Positions 39,129 to 48,440 of a stretch of 64,000 nucleotides of DNA are shown piece after piece. The notes beneath the pieces are model-generated. The model did not search any database. It saw nothing but the letters and a program-made list of their open reading frames with translations, and had not been told where the DNA came from. Every line of letters starts with the position of its first letter. Positions within the stretch are counted from its first letter, which is position 1. The position numbers were made by a program, and so were the translations under genes. The stretch is from Kitasatospora phosalacinea (GTDB lineage: Bacteria > Actinomycetota > Actinomycetes > Streptomycetales > Streptomycetaceae): the NCBI RefSeq assembly GCF_000717185.1, contig NZ_JNYE01000028.1, positions 3,825 through 67,824 of the forward strand, in the 5' to 3' direction.

Positions 39129-40646
39129 ATGGGCTTCGCCACCACCTACCTCACCAAGGCGGAGGTGCAGGACCTCCTCGGTATCACCTCCTTCGGCATG
39201 TGGCGTCTGCCCCGCCAGCACCCGGACTTCCCCGCGCCCGCGAAGAACGTGCACCACCGCTCCGTCGACGACCCCGACGCACAGCACTGGGACGCCACCG
39301 CCGTCTACGTATGGGCTGCCAAGACGCCCCAGTTCCGCCAGCGCGGCGCCCTTTTGGAGCGCCCGCTACCCGACCGGCCCGGGACGGGACGATTCCTCGG
39401 CCACCGCGACACCGCCCACGGACCCGCCACCGACTGGGACACGGCCATTGGCGTCGTCCGCCTGCTCCACACCACCGAACGCGAAGCGGCAGCGGGCATG
39501 GCCGGCGACCTGGCCGCCGAACGCGGCCACGGCATCACCGTGGTCTGCTCGCTGTTCGGCGACATCGCCCACGGCGGCCCCGCCCTGGTCGCCGCCGACA
39601 CCGCCCGGCCCTGCATCGAGTACGAAGCCGACTGGTCCGTCGCGGTGCAGCTCGCCGGCCAGCCCCTGCCCTGGTGGCCCGGCGCCCTGCGCCGCCCCGA
39701 CATCATCCGGCAGTGGTCCCCGGGATCCGAGGTCCTCACCGTCCAGCTGCCCGCCGACGACCGCGAGGTCGCGCTGCAGCGCGCGGCCCGCAACCCCACC
39801 TTCACCGCGCGCGCCCGCGCGGTGCTGACCGACATGGCCCGCTCCATCCGCAACGACCGCATCGACGCAGTCCGGTCGGAGATTATGATCTTCGGCGAGG
39901 TCCGTCCCTGGCACACCTCGTCCCCGCTGGTGATCGCCGCCGAGCCCGACACCCAGGGACACCCCCTCGGCACCGCCGAGGAGGACGGCCCGCTGCGGCC
40001 CGGCTGGGCCGAGGTCGCCCGCAGCAACCAGCCAGACGCCGTGGCGGCCCTGCACGTGGCTCTCGGCCGCAACGCCGACCTGCTGCCCTACGGCAGCTTC
40101 ACCGACCTGCGGGTGAGCGACAGCCCCACCGTCGACCGGTGGGTGCGGCGGCTCGCCCTGTGCGACCCCACAGCCGGCCACGCCACCCTCGCCGAGGGCA
40201 AGCAGGTCGAGGCCTTCTTCACCGACCCCCTCACCGACATGCCGGTCGTCCGCACCAAGGACGACGACGACCCCAGCCGCGCCCAGTGGCTGTTCTACGC
40301 CCCGCGGTCCCTTCCGGCCGGCCGGGGTGAACTGGCGTCCGTCGTTCTCGACGGGGCGGTGTGGATCACCACCACCGACGGCCTGGTCCACCCCGCCCCG
40401 TGCCTTCCCGGCGAGCACCTGTGGTGGGGCGACGGCTGGGGGGACCGCGCCACCGAACTCGCGCACGTCGTCCACCTGCTGCTGGACGACCTCCCGGCGC
40501 GGATTCCCGCCCACCGCCACTGGCGGGACGCCCCGCCCGGCCTGACCGCCTTGTTCAACTCGCAGCCGAAGTCCGGCCCGGGCACGGAGCTCGGCCGGGC
40601 CGCGCTGTTGCACGCCAGGATGACGCCGACGCCGCAGGGCTACTGA
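39129..40646 (+). CDS. Large protein with N-terminal AlpA/MerR-like HTH, 505 aa
   Basis: ATG 39129, with GAGGAG upstream. Residues 7-60 resemble excisionase-type winged HTH proteins (YLTKAEVQDLLGITSFGMW ... FPAPAK ... WDATAVYVWAA). The remaining 440 residues are of unknown fold, rich in Trp/Asp/His, with no catalytic motif I can name. It is divergent from the CoiA-like gene, with about 140 bp between starts, so a shared control region is likely. It could be a site-binding protein fused to an effector domain. Confidence 0.65.
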   Translation: MGFATTYLTKAEVQDLLGITSFGMWRLPRQHPDFPAPAKNVHHRSVDDPDAQHWDATAVYVWAAKTPQFRQRGALLERPLPDRPGTGRFLGHRDTAHGPATDWDTAIGVVRLLHTTEREAAAGMAGDLAAERGHGITVVCSLFGDIAHGGPALVAADTARPCIEYEADWSVAVQLAGQPLPWWPGALRRPDIIRQWSPGSEVLTVQLPADDREVALQRAARNPTFTARARAVLTDMARSIRNDRIDAVRSEIMIFGEVRPWHTSSPLVIAAEPDTQGHPLGTAEEDGPLRPGWAEVARSNQPDAVAALHVALGRNADLLPYGSFTDLRVSDSPTVDRWVRRLALCDPTAGHATLAEGKQVEAFFTDPLTDMPVVRTKDDDDPSRAQWLFYAPRSLPAGRGELASVVLDGAVWITTTDGLVHPAPCLPGEHLWWGDGWGDRATELAHVVHLLLDDLPARIPAHRHWRDAPPGLTALFNSQPKSGPGTELGRAALLHARMTPTPQGY

Positions 40647-40700
40647 CCGGTGCGAAGGAGCCGGGATCTGGCCGGGTCCCGGCGTCCCTCCCTCCCGCTG

Positions 40701-43382
40701 TCAGCGGCCGCTGCCCCGTTGCCGGCGCCGCGCGGTGACGAGGTCGTGCCAGCGTTCGCGGACGGTCTCCTCCGGGGCGAGCCAGTGTGTGCGGGAGGGG
40801 CGGGGCAGGGGGCGGCCGGCCATGAAGTGGGCGATGTCGAGGTAGTAGGCGAAGTCGCCGCCAGCGGTGGCCTGGTCGAGGCGGTTCAAGGTGGCGGTCA
40901 GCTCGTCCTGGTCGTCGCGGGCGGCGTGGTGGAAGGCGAGCGCGGTTTCCAGCAGGGGGATGAGCCACGGGAGGCCGGCGACGTCGATCTGGGTGCGCAG
41001 GACGGCGGCGCGATCGTTGATGTCGCGGCCGGTGCTGCCGGCGTCGGCGATCAGGGCGGCGACGTGGACGTGGAGCACGGTGGCGCGCTGGTCGAGCGGC
41101 TCCAGGTACTGGCGGGCCAGGGCGATCTCCTCGGCGGCCCGGGCCGGGTCGGTGAAGGCGGTGACGACGGCGAGGCGGGTCTGGGCGATGGCCCGCTCGC
41201 CGGGTGCCGCGTGCTGTTCGGCTTCGGCCCGCCCGTCCAGCAGGGCCTGGGTGGCCGCGGCGAAGTCGCCTTGCGGCCACAGGATGTCGCCGCGCACCCG
41301 GTGGCGGCGGCTCTTCCAGGTCAAGGTGGAGGCGGCGGCGAGAGCGGCGGGGAAGTCGCCGGCGATGCGGGCGAGGTTGGCGATCCCGCGCTGGGCCTGG
41401 CTGGCGAGACGGCCGCCCGCTGCGGCGACCTGCTGCATGCCGTGAAGGGAGGCCGCGGTGCGGCCGAGGTCCTTGTCGGCCTTGGCGAGGTAGTAGCGGG
41501 CGAGCTGGGTGAGTTCGTCGGAGAGCAGGCCGCCCTCCAGGACGGTGGCCAGGCGGCGGGCGGTGTGGGCGCGGTGTTCGTGCTGGCGCCGGCTGATGGC
41601 GGTCAGCAGGTCGGTCAGGGCGTCGGCGGGCGTATCGGCCCCTTCGCCCGCGGCGGCGTCCCGGGCCCGGGCGGGGGGTGCGATCGGCTCCCACACGGAG
41701 TCGTCGGTGTAGGCGAAGGCGGCGTCGGTGAGCCAGCCGAGGTCGTCGAGGCAGTGGTCGCGGGCCAGCCGCAGGCCCTGGCGCAGGCAGGCCACCAGCC
41801 AGGCCCGGTCCTGGGCGGGGGTGTGGGTGTGGCGCCACTGCTCGCCGAGGGCGGTCAGCGCGCGCACCGCGGCCCGGTGCCAGTCGGCGTCGGTCCAGCG
41901 GTCGGGGGTGTGGGTGTCGTCGGTGCGCAGGGCGGCGCGGATGGCGCCGTGCAGGTGGTAGGGCCAGATCGCGTAGGGGTCTTCGCTGATCATGGGCCGC
42001 TCCACGAGCCGGCGGGCAGGCGCCTGGTGTGTGAGGCCTGCGGCCTGGGTGGCGAGGTCGACGTCGAAGGCGTCCAGCAGGGAGGCGGAGCGCAGGACGT
42101 GGCGTTCGTCGGGGGTGAGGTCGGACAGGGTGCGGGCGATCAACGCGGGGAAGGTGTGGTCGAAGTCAGCCGGTGCGGGGGTGCGGTGGGTGCGCCGGAT
42201 CTCCAGGAAGCGGGCGACGGCCAGGTCCAGGTGCAGGGGAAGGCCGTGCGAGCGCTCGGTGATGATGGCGCGGATTTCCGCGGGGATGAGCGGGGCGCCG
42301 TCGCGGGTCAGGCGGCTGGCGAGGTAGTGGTCGCAGTCGGCGGGGGAGAAGTCGCCGAGCAGGTGCTGCCGGGCGCCGCCCGCCGTTTGGGCCGGCTGCT
42401 GCCCGCGCGGTGCGAGGTGGGGCCAGGCAAGCGGGCCGGTATGGTCGAGCTCCCCTTCCAGGGCGTTCTCGCCCCAAGCGAGCCGGTTGCGGCCGGCGAT
42501 GACGAAGAAGCAGTTCGGCATCAGCCACACCAGGCGCTGCAGCAGCCGTTCCAGGTCGCGGTGCCGGTCGGCGGTGTCCTCGAAGGTGTCCAGCAGGACG
42601 ACGGGCACCAGCGCCTTCTTCGCGGGCAGGCGGCTGATCTCCCACGCCAGCAGGTGCGGGTAGTAGGAGAGCGCCTCGAGGTCGGGCTCGGCTTCCAGCA
42701 GGGCCGCGGTGCGAGCGGCTCCGGCCAGGGCGCGCGCCTGTTCGCGGCGCTCGCGCAGCGCGGTGACCAGAGCGGTGGCGACCTGCCCGGCGGCCGAGCC
42801 GACCAGGCCGGGCAGCTGCAGGGCCCCGGCGATCTGGCCGACCGCCTCGCCGAGCTGGCCGGGCAGCAACTGCCCGACCTTGCCCATCAGCCCGGTGCGG
42901 CGGATGTACTCCTCCAGCGGCTCGCCGGGGTGCTGGGCATCCCAGTATCGGCGCAGCGCCAAGTCGAAGCCGGGCATCGGCAGGCCGACGGCGCCGGCGA
43001 GGGCGAGGCGGATGGTTAGGACGACCCGCTCGAAGTCGGAGCCGGTGCTTGCGGAGCGGGACAGGTCGATGCGTACCGGCAGCAGCCGCTCGCCCGCTCC
43101 GAGGCCGGTGCCCCACTGCCGGGGCCGCTGGTCGGCGGCGGCGAGGGAGGCTTCGAGCTTGCGCAGCAGGGTGGTCTTCCCGACGCCGCCGACACCGTGG
43201 AAGGCGATCACGTTGGTGCGGGGCGCCTCCAGGTCCTCGACGTCGAAGCCGGGAGCGGCGACGGCGCGCAGGTGTTCTTCGACAGCTGTGGCCACCAGGG
43301 TCCACTGCTGCTGGCGGTTGGTGAACGCCTCGGCGCTGTCGACCGGGTCGTTGGAGCTGAACAGCGTGCGAAGGTCGGCCAC
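40701..43382 (-). CDS. STAND-type P-loop NTPase with TPR-like C-terminus
   Basis: 893 aa from GTG 43382, with GGGGGAC upstream. N-terminal helix, Walker A GVGGVGKTT (63-71), Walker B VPVVLLDTFEDT near 275 and sensor R-N-R-L motifs (FVIAGRNRLAWG). A winged-helix-like linker follows, then a long helical repeat region (about 560-890) with TPR-like pairs (LARYYLAKADKDLG, GDFAAATQALLDGRAEAE). STAND NTPases act as signalling switches in regulation and in antiphage or abortive-infection systems. No fused effector is visible, so partners may be nearby genes. Confidence 0.82.
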   Translation of the reverse strand: MADLRTLFSSNDPVDSAEAFTNRQQQWTLVATAVEEHLRAVAAPGFDVEDLEAPRTNVIAFHGVGGVGKTTLLRKLEASLAAADQRPRQWGTGLGAGERLLPVRIDLSRSASTGSDFERVVLTIRLALAGAVGLPMPGFDLALRRYWDAQHPGEPLEEYIRRTGLMGKVGQLLPGQLGEAVGQIAGALQLPGLVGSAAGQVATALVTALRERREQARALAGAARTAALLEAEPDLEALSYYPHLLAWEISRLPAKKALVPVVLLDTFEDTADRHRDLERLLQRLVWLMPNCFFVIAGRNRLAWGENALEGELDHTGPLAWPHLAPRGQQPAQTAGGARQHLLGDFSPADCDHYLASRLTRDGAPLIPAEIRAIITERSHGLPLHLDLAVARFLEIRRTHRTPAPADFDHTFPALIARTLSDLTPDERHVLRSASLLDAFDVDLATQAAGLTHQAPARRLVERPMISEDPYAIWPYHLHGAIRAALRTDDTHTPDRWTDADWHRAAVRALTALGEQWRHTHTPAQDRAWLVACLRQGLRLARDHCLDDLGWLTDAAFAYTDDSVWEPIAPPARARDAAAGEGADTPADALTDLLTAISRRQHEHRAHTARRLATVLEGGLLSDELTQLARYYLAKADKDLGRTAASLHGMQQVAAAGGRLASQAQRGIANLARIAGDFPAALAAASTLTWKSRRHRVRGDILWPQGDFAAATQALLDGRAEAEQHAAPGERAIAQTRLAVVTAFTDPARAAEEIALARQYLEPLDQRATVLHVHVAALIADAGSTGRDINDRAAVLRTQIDVAGLPWLIPLLETALAFHHAARDDQDELTATLNRLDQATAGGDFAYYLDIAHFMAGRPLPRPSRTHWLAPEETVRERWHDLVTARRRQRGSGR

Positions 43383-43549
43383 GGAAGTCCCCCCAGGACA
43401 TGTCACTTGAGGCCAATTTAGGTGATGGACCAGGTCAAGGGGCAGGATCGGGCGGAAAGGGCCGGGAAGGGGCCACTGACTGGGCCCGCCCGGGCGGTCG
43501 GTGGCCCCTCCCCCGGCGGAACCGTTCGAAGCTCTTGAGGTGGTTCGCC

Positions 43550-43828
43550 GTGCACACTCCCCCACCCGGATCGTCATCGTCCCCCGAAGACGGCGGCTCT
43601 CACGTCGAGGACGCCCAGGAGGCGATCGGCGCCGTCGTCGCCTGGTACAGCCGTCGACTCATGGAGGCGCGGCGTGCCGGCGACCAACAGCGCTTGGAAG
43701 AGCTGACCGAGCTGCTTCAGGCGTGCGCTGAGGACCGGCGCCGCTTGGTCGACGCGGCGCCCGAGGAGCTTGAGCGCGTGTCGGCGCAGTACGCCGAGCG
43801 TCTGAGGAAGATGGAGAGCGGCAGTTGA
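43550..43828 (+). CDS. Hypothetical protein, 92 aa
   Basis: GTG 43550. Helical, charged protein (VVAWYSRRLMEARRAGDQQR, LQACAEDRRRLVDAAPEEL, SAQYAERLRKM) resembling a coiled-coil or small regulator. It diverges from the STAND gene by about 170 bp, so it may be its regulator or partner. Confidence 0.65.
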   Translation: MHTPPPGSSSSPEDGGSHVEDAQEAIGAVVAWYSRRLMEARRAGDQQRLEELTELLQACAEDRRRLVDAAPEELERVSAQYAERLRKMESGS

Positions 43829-43888
43829 ATCATGAGCAGCGCGGATCATCGGAGCGCCTCATCATGAGGAGGGGAAGGGAAAAGAATC

Positions 43889-44134
43889 ATGGAGCTCATC
43901 ACGGAGTACACCCACCCATGTCCAGCCTGCGACGACAGTGGCGAGCAGGCCGACGCGATCTGGACCAACTTCCGTAGGAAGCCGTACCCCACCAACCTGG
44001 GCGCGGGCCGCGTTGGCAGCGGATACGACCGGCTGGCCGACTACGTATGCACCGTGAATCCGCAGCATCACGAGACTGGTGTCACCCTGCACTGGTACAC
44101 ACCGGAAGTCGGCTGGGAGGCGTTTGGCCTCTGA
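43889..44134 (+). CDS. Hypothetical protein, 81 aa, with CxxC
   Basis: ATG 43889. Starts MELITEYTHPCPACDDSG and has Cys/His residues further on (YVCTVNPQHHETGV), which together could bind one zinc. Ends in a Trp-rich LHWYTPEVGWEAFG. Unknown family. Confidence 0.7.
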   Translation: MELITEYTHPCPACDDSGEQADAIWTNFRRKPYPTNLGAGRVGSGYDRLADYVCTVNPQHHETGVTLHWYTPEVGWEAFGL

Positions 44135-44270
44135 CCAGCCGACAGCTCCATTGCGGTAGCGGAATCTGCCAGTCTCTTTCACGGGTGGGGCCAGCCGCCG
44201 GTCGTGACTCTGTTCGGCCATCATGGGATTACCCGCCGGGACAGTCTTCGGCCGGGCAGGGGAGGAGCCG

Positions 44271-45548
44271 ATGGTGATGGCCTCAGAGCAGGCGAGTGTG
44301 GACGACCTGGCGGAGATGGTGCGCAGGTGCGAGGACGTCCGCGCGCGGCTGGTCCTGGTGACTGACGCAGAGGGGCCGTGGCGGCTCCACCACGGAGAAG
44401 TACTCCTTGACGCTCCTGATCTCGACACCGGCGAGGAGGAGACCTGGCTGTACCCGACGGCGGCGTTCGTCGCTCGGAGGCTGCGGGGCCGGGTGGTGGC
44501 GGACCTACTGCAGGGCAAGCCCATGAAGATCGATCGCTTCCAAGTGGTCGCTGACCAGCAGTCGGTTCATGTGTCCGCCGATGACCTCCGGGGGAACCAG
44601 GCCTGGGCAGGGAGGACGACGCCCTGGCCCCGGACCGAGTGGACGATCCGCAGGGACTCCGCCAGCTATCGCAACCACGGCGTGCTGGTCGGAGACGCCT
44701 CACACCCTTCCTTCCTGACCTTCGAGCAGGCCGTCAGTTCCTTTCTCTATCGGCTCCCCTACGACAGCCGGACATCTGTCGACCAGCTCTGGCGCGTCCT
44801 TCAGCCCCGGCGGGGCGCCTGGTTCCGGAAGGTCACCGTTGCCGCGGACCGGCTCACCGTGGACCTTGAAGGCTACGACCTGGACGACGTTGTTCTGGAA
44901 CTGAGCGAGCCCGGCCGTTCCCGGCGATTCCCGGTCGCGGGCGCCGATTCCTACGAATTCGAGCTGCCCGAGGGACTTCAGGCCGAGAGCCTGCTGATCG
45001 CACACCGCCACGGCAAATGGCTCGACATGCGGCACTTTCCTGCCACACCGCTCGGCAGCGCCCGCGACACCTCGGTCGTTTGGGAGCAGCCCGAACTGGA
45101 ACTGGAACTGCTCCTCGCAGACGGGGAGGGCCCCCGGTTTGAGTGCAAGGCAAAGATCCCGGAGAGCACCCCCCGCGCCCGGAGGCCGGTGCTCAAGACC
45201 GTGGCGGCGTTCGCGTCGCAGCCCGGGGGCGGCACCATCGTGTTCGGCATCGAGGACAGCAGCCTGGAGATCGTCGGATTGACGGAGGATCAAAGTGTCG
45301 ACGAGCAGAAGCGCAGTATCGGAGACATGATCCGCAAGAATCTGGAGCCCGCGCCGGCCTGTCACCCCCGGGTCCTCCAGCACCCGTACAAGCGAATCAT
45401 CGCGGTCGACGTACCCGGCGGCACCCAGCCGTGCGCCCTCCGGGACGGCGAGCGACTGGAGTTCTACGTTCGCCGCGGTTCCAGCAGCATCCTCGCGAGC
45501 TACCGAGAGATCGCGGAAGGGTTCAGTTCGTACCCAGGCACCAGCTGA
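44271..45548 (+). CDS. AlbA_2/Schlafen-like domain protein, 425 aa
   Basis: ATG 44271 has GGAGG five bases upstream and is preferred to an ATG 16 codons earlier. The C-terminal 140 residues carry the AlbA_2 pattern: FECKAKIPES, LKTVAAFASQPGGGTIVFGI, EIVGLTEDQS and later PCALRDGERLEFYVRRGSS, as in Schlafen-type and divergent-AAA regulators. The N-terminal 280 residues are a beta-rich region of unknown family. AlbA_2 proteins bind nucleotides or nucleic acids, and several act in defence. Confidence 0.8.
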   Translation: MVMASEQASVDDLAEMVRRCEDVRARLVLVTDAEGPWRLHHGEVLLDAPDLDTGEEETWLYPTAAFVARRLRGRVVADLLQGKPMKIDRFQVVADQQSVHVSADDLRGNQAWAGRTTPWPRTEWTIRRDSASYRNHGVLVGDASHPSFLTFEQAVSSFLYRLPYDSRTSVDQLWRVLQPRRGAWFRKVTVAADRLTVDLEGYDLDDVVLELSEPGRSRRFPVAGADSYEFELPEGLQAESLLIAHRHGKWLDMRHFPATPLGSARDTSVVWEQPELELELLLADGEGPRFECKAKIPESTPRARRPVLKTVAAFASQPGGGTIVFGIEDSSLEIVGLTEDQSVDEQKRSIGDMIRKNLEPAPACHPRVLQHPYKRIIAVDVPGGTQPCALRDGERLEFYVRRGSSSILASYREIAEGFSSYPGTS

Positions 45549-45617
45549 CGCGACCAGCGGGCACCTTCTCCGGCCGACCGAGCTGGTGAGCTCCCGCTGA
45601 CGCGAACCCTGGCGCCT

Positions 45618-47435
45618 TCAGCGGGTGGGGACGGGCAGAGCCGCAGCCGCAGCCGCAGCCGGAGCCGCCAGGCGGAGGGACCGCAGGGTGTCGGGCATGA
45701 GCGGCAGGGCCTGGGCGCCGATGGCGACCAGGTCGTCGCGGTAGTGCGGCATCGCGGCGTGCAGGGCGCGCTGGACGGCCCAGAACCGGTGTGCCTCCTC
45801 ATGGGTGTAGAGGCGGGCCTGCTCGGCGAGGAGAGCCGGCGCTGCTGCCGGGTGCTGCGGCAGCAGGCGGGTGGGCTGACTGCGGTACAGGGCAGTGCCG
45901 TCGCGCCGCATGACGGTCACCTGGTCGACAGCGGCCCGCTCCTCGGCGGCCGCGACGACGTCGGCGAGGACGTGAAAGTGGGTGTCGTGGCCGGCCGCGG
46001 TGGTGAACCGGGCGGGCAGGCCCCGCTCGCTGGCGCGGGCATAGCGGTGGGCGGTGCCCTGACGGGAGTCGGCCGCGCGCACGGCCAGCACCAGCAACTC
46101 CACGCGGTACCCGGCCTTTCGGTAGGCCTGCGCATCGGTGGTGAACCGGTCGGCGCCGGTCGGGGTGGTCTCGATGACGAGGTTGCCGCGCCGCCCGCGC
46201 ACCCAGGCCTCAGCTCTCGCCTGCCAGGCCCGGTAGTCCGTGCGGATCTTCTCCGAGGCCCGGCGCGGATCGGTGCGCAGCAGCTGGAGGTAGTCCGGGT
46301 GTAGGACCTTGAAGTCGTCACCGGACAGGTGGACCGGCTTGTTCAGAGACCGGTGGACCAACTGGGCGGCCCTCGTCTTGCCAGCGCCGGGTTGCCCGGC
46401 GACGAACACGACGACGGGCCGGTCCTGGGCGGTGACCGGCTCCAGCATGGTCGGTACGACGAGCGCATCGAAAACGAAGTCATGCTCATCCGTTGAGAGC
46501 CGGTGGTAGTCCACACCTGGCGGCTGGCGCAGCGGCTGGGCGGTGCGGCGCACCGGTTCGGCCAGCGCTGCGGCCCGTTCGGCGTCGCGCCCGGCTGCCA
46601 GCGCCCAGTCCGCCGGGATCCGGGGGTCGTACACGCGCCGCTCGCACGCGGCCAGCTCCCGGCGGAACCGGCCGGTCTCGGCCGCGTCCCACGGGCGGGT
46701 GCGCTCGGTCAGCACGGCCTGGGCGGCGCGCGGCGGGCGGATCCATCGCCCGGCCACGTCGAGCTCGTTGGCGTACACGCTCTCCAACGCCGTTTCGGTG
46801 CCGCGCCGCACGACGAACACCCGGTCGGCCAGGTGACCGGCCTCCACCGCGGCGAGCGCCGTCACCAGCGCGGCGGCGCAAGCATCGTGGTTGTCCCACC
46901 CGACGAACCGGGCCCGCCCCTCGACAGCCAGGCGCAGGTAGCGGTCCAGCACGCCGAGCTGGCTGAGAGCCTCCGGCACGGCCAGCGCCACGATCTCGAC
47001 GCGGTAGCCGGCCTGCCGGTACGCGGCGACCTCGGCTAGGAAGTCCTCGGGACGGCCCAGCGCCGCCTCCACCACCGCGTCCAGCCGATCCCGCCGCAGC
47101 CGCTCCTCCAGGCCAGCCTGCCACCCGTAAGTGTCCGTGCGCACCCGGACCCCGGCGGTGCGCACGTCCTCGGCGAGGAACCGCGGGTAATCGGGATGGA
47201 CGGCCTTGTAGGCGTCGCGGTCCACCCGCACCGCACCGCCCCGGTGGGCGAGTGCCGCGTGAACCAGATCCACGACGAGCGTCTTGCCGCTGCCAGCCTG
47301 CCCGGCCACGAACACCACCACCGGCCGCTCCTGCGGCACCGCCGCGCGCAGTACGGCGGGAAGGATCTCCTCGGCGAGGATGCGCGCACCGTCTTCGGCA
47401 AGAAGCTGGTCTCCCGGTCCGTCTGCGAGTGGCAC
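45618..47435 (-). CDS. Tandem double zeta-toxin-type kinase, 605 aa
   Basis: GTG 47435. Two complete zeta-type domains in one chain: Walker A GQAGSGKT (45-52) with VRVDRDAYKAVHPDYP, and Walker A GQPGAGKT (about 347-354) with LSGDDFKVLHPDYLQLL and IETTPTGADRF. Each repeats the YRKAGYRVELLVLAVR-type strand. Zeta toxins phosphorylate UDP-amino sugars and block wall synthesis; related kinases act on nucleotides. No epsilon antitoxin is visible. The start codon follows directly on the stop of the PIN gene, so it is translated with the toxin-antitoxin pair. Confidence 0.85.
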   Translation of the reverse strand: MPLADGPGDQLLAEDGARILAEEILPAVLRAAVPQERPVVVFVAGQAGSGKTLVVDLVHAALAHRGGAVRVDRDAYKAVHPDYPRFLAEDVRTAGVRVRTDTYGWQAGLEERLRRDRLDAVVEAALGRPEDFLAEVAAYRQAGYRVEIVALAVPEALSQLGVLDRYLRLAVEGRARFVGWDNHDACAAALVTALAAVEAGHLADRVFVVRRGTETALESVYANELDVAGRWIRPPRAAQAVLTERTRPWDAAETGRFRRELAACERRVYDPRIPADWALAAGRDAERAAALAEPVRRTAQPLRQPPGVDYHRLSTDEHDFVFDALVVPTMLEPVTAQDRPVVVFVAGQPGAGKTRAAQLVHRSLNKPVHLSGDDFKVLHPDYLQLLRTDPRRASEKIRTDYRAWQARAEAWVRGRRGNLVIETTPTGADRFTTDAQAYRKAGYRVELLVLAVRAADSRQGTAHRYARASERGLPARFTTAAGHDTHFHVLADVVAAAEERAAVDQVTVMRRDGTALYRSQPTRLLPQHPAAAPALLAEQARLYTHEEAHRFWAVQRALHAAMPHYRDDLVAIGAQALPLMPDTLRSLRLAAPAAAAAAALPVPTR

Positions 47436-47828
47436 CTACGGCTCCAAGCGGGGGTCGTCGATGTCGACGGTGACGACACCGGGCGGGTACAGCTCCTGGC
47501 GAGCCGTCAGGATCAGGTGCTGCATCGGACGCGCCGGGGTCGGCAGGCTCGCCGCGATGGCGTGGGCCAGATCCGGCCCTCCGTAGCCGTCTCGGACCAT
47601 GGACGCCACCACCACGGCTGTGCCTGCGTCCAGCGCCTCGAACTCGAGCGAGGGCAGCGCCAGGACCGCGTGCGCGGCACCCTCATCCTTGATCTCCGCC
47701 TCGACCAGGCACAGCACCGGGACCAGCAGGTGCTGGAACGGACTGTGCAGCGCGGCGTCCACGATCCGGTGCACCCGCTCATGACCGGCGGCGAGCGCCG
47801 CCAAGGCGCTCGAATCCAGAATGATCAC
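47436..47828 (-). CDS. PIN-domain ribonuclease, probable toxin
   Basis: 130 aa. N-terminal DSSALAAL (first catalytic Asp), a central LVEAEIK (conserved Glu) and later GYGGPDLAHAIAA (third acidic residue) give the PIN/VapC pattern. Such toxins cleave RNA. The start (ATG 47828) overlaps the antitoxin stop by four bases. The tail differs from classic VapC. Confidence 0.8.
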   Translation of the reverse strand: MIILDSSALAALAAGHERVHRIVDAALHSPFQHLLVPVLCLVEAEIKDEGAAHAVLALPSLEFEALDAGTAVVVASMVRDGYGGPDLAHAIAASLPTPARPMQHLILTARQELYPPGVVTVDIDDPRLEP

Positions 47829-48115
47829 GCGCTGCGCCTGGGGGCGAGCTTGGCGCGGGTATCGGCCGCGGCAATGTCGTAGACCCGCTGCAGCAGGTCC
47901 GGACCCCGGTCCAATTCCGGGTCCGTGAGGGTCATTCCGAAGTGCTCCCGCAGCAGCCGACGGCCCTCGGCGACGCGCTCGGCGATCTGCTCCGTGGTGG
48001 GCTGCTGATCCACCAGCAGGGCCACCTGGGCGCCGATCGTGGTGCCGCGGGCCGCCGCGAGAGCGGCCAGCCGGTCACGCGTGTCAGGGGAAACCTTGAT
48101 CGTCGCATCAGCCAT
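47825..48115 (-). CDS. Probable ribbon-helix-helix antitoxin, 96 aa
   Basis: ATG 48115, with a near-leaderless layout. N-terminus ADATIKVSPDTRDRLAALAA has the ribbon-helix-helix shape, and the tail should bind the PIN toxin. A 28-bp palindrome overlaps the promoter just upstream, as expected for an autoregulated pair. It is the first gene of the antitoxin-PIN-zeta series. Confidence 0.78.
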   Translation of the reverse strand: MADATIKVSPDTRDRLAALAAARGTTIGAQVALLVDQQPTTEQIAERVAEGRRLLREHFGMTLTDPELDRGPDLLQRVYDIAAADTRAKLAPRRSA

Positions 48116-48124
48116 ATCGCGATC

Positions 48125-48152
48125 GTACACCGCTGGTACACCAGCGGTGTAC
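48125..48152. promoter_or_regulatory. Palindromic operator/promoter of the toxin-antitoxin cassette
   Basis: GTACACCGCTGGT (48125-48137) and its exact complement (48140-48152) are separated by two bases. The palindrome ends 9 bases from the antitoxin ATG. A TACGAT (-10-like) overlaps its proximal edge on the minus strand, so transcription would start almost at the start codon. Confidence 0.75.
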
Positions 48153-48159
48153 GGCTGCT

Positions 48160-48435
48160 CGCCGAGGACGTCGCCCTGGTCAAGCTCGACGCCGCCGACA
48201 CCACCGAAGCGCTCTGGCTGCCCCCTGCCGCCCTGCTCGGTACGCACCTGTACCCAGACGTCGGCGAGCACCTGGTCGACGCCGTCACCATCCAGGCCGT
48301 GTCTGCAGCCGCCGTCCCGATGCTGCTGGAGGCGATGACGGGTGCCACCTTTTGCTGGCGCTGATCGCCTGCGCGCTGTCGGCCCGTGGTGCCACGTTGG
48401 CCCGAAGGACGAGTACGACGAGCAACTGCTGCGTA
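48160..48435 (+). pseudogene. 3' fragment of the NUDIX gene plus a broken gene start
   Basis: From about 48160 the sequence translates as AEDVALVKLDAADTTEALWL and on to TGATFCWR (stop at 48362-48364), matching the last 70 residues of the NUDIX protein at 37390-37598. It lacks the NUDIX box. The following 70 bases match the region ahead of the 51505 gene, but the start codon has become AAG. The fragment therefore keeps the ancestral order NUDIX followed by the 51505-like gene. Confidence 0.8.
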
Positions 48436-48440
48436 CCCCG

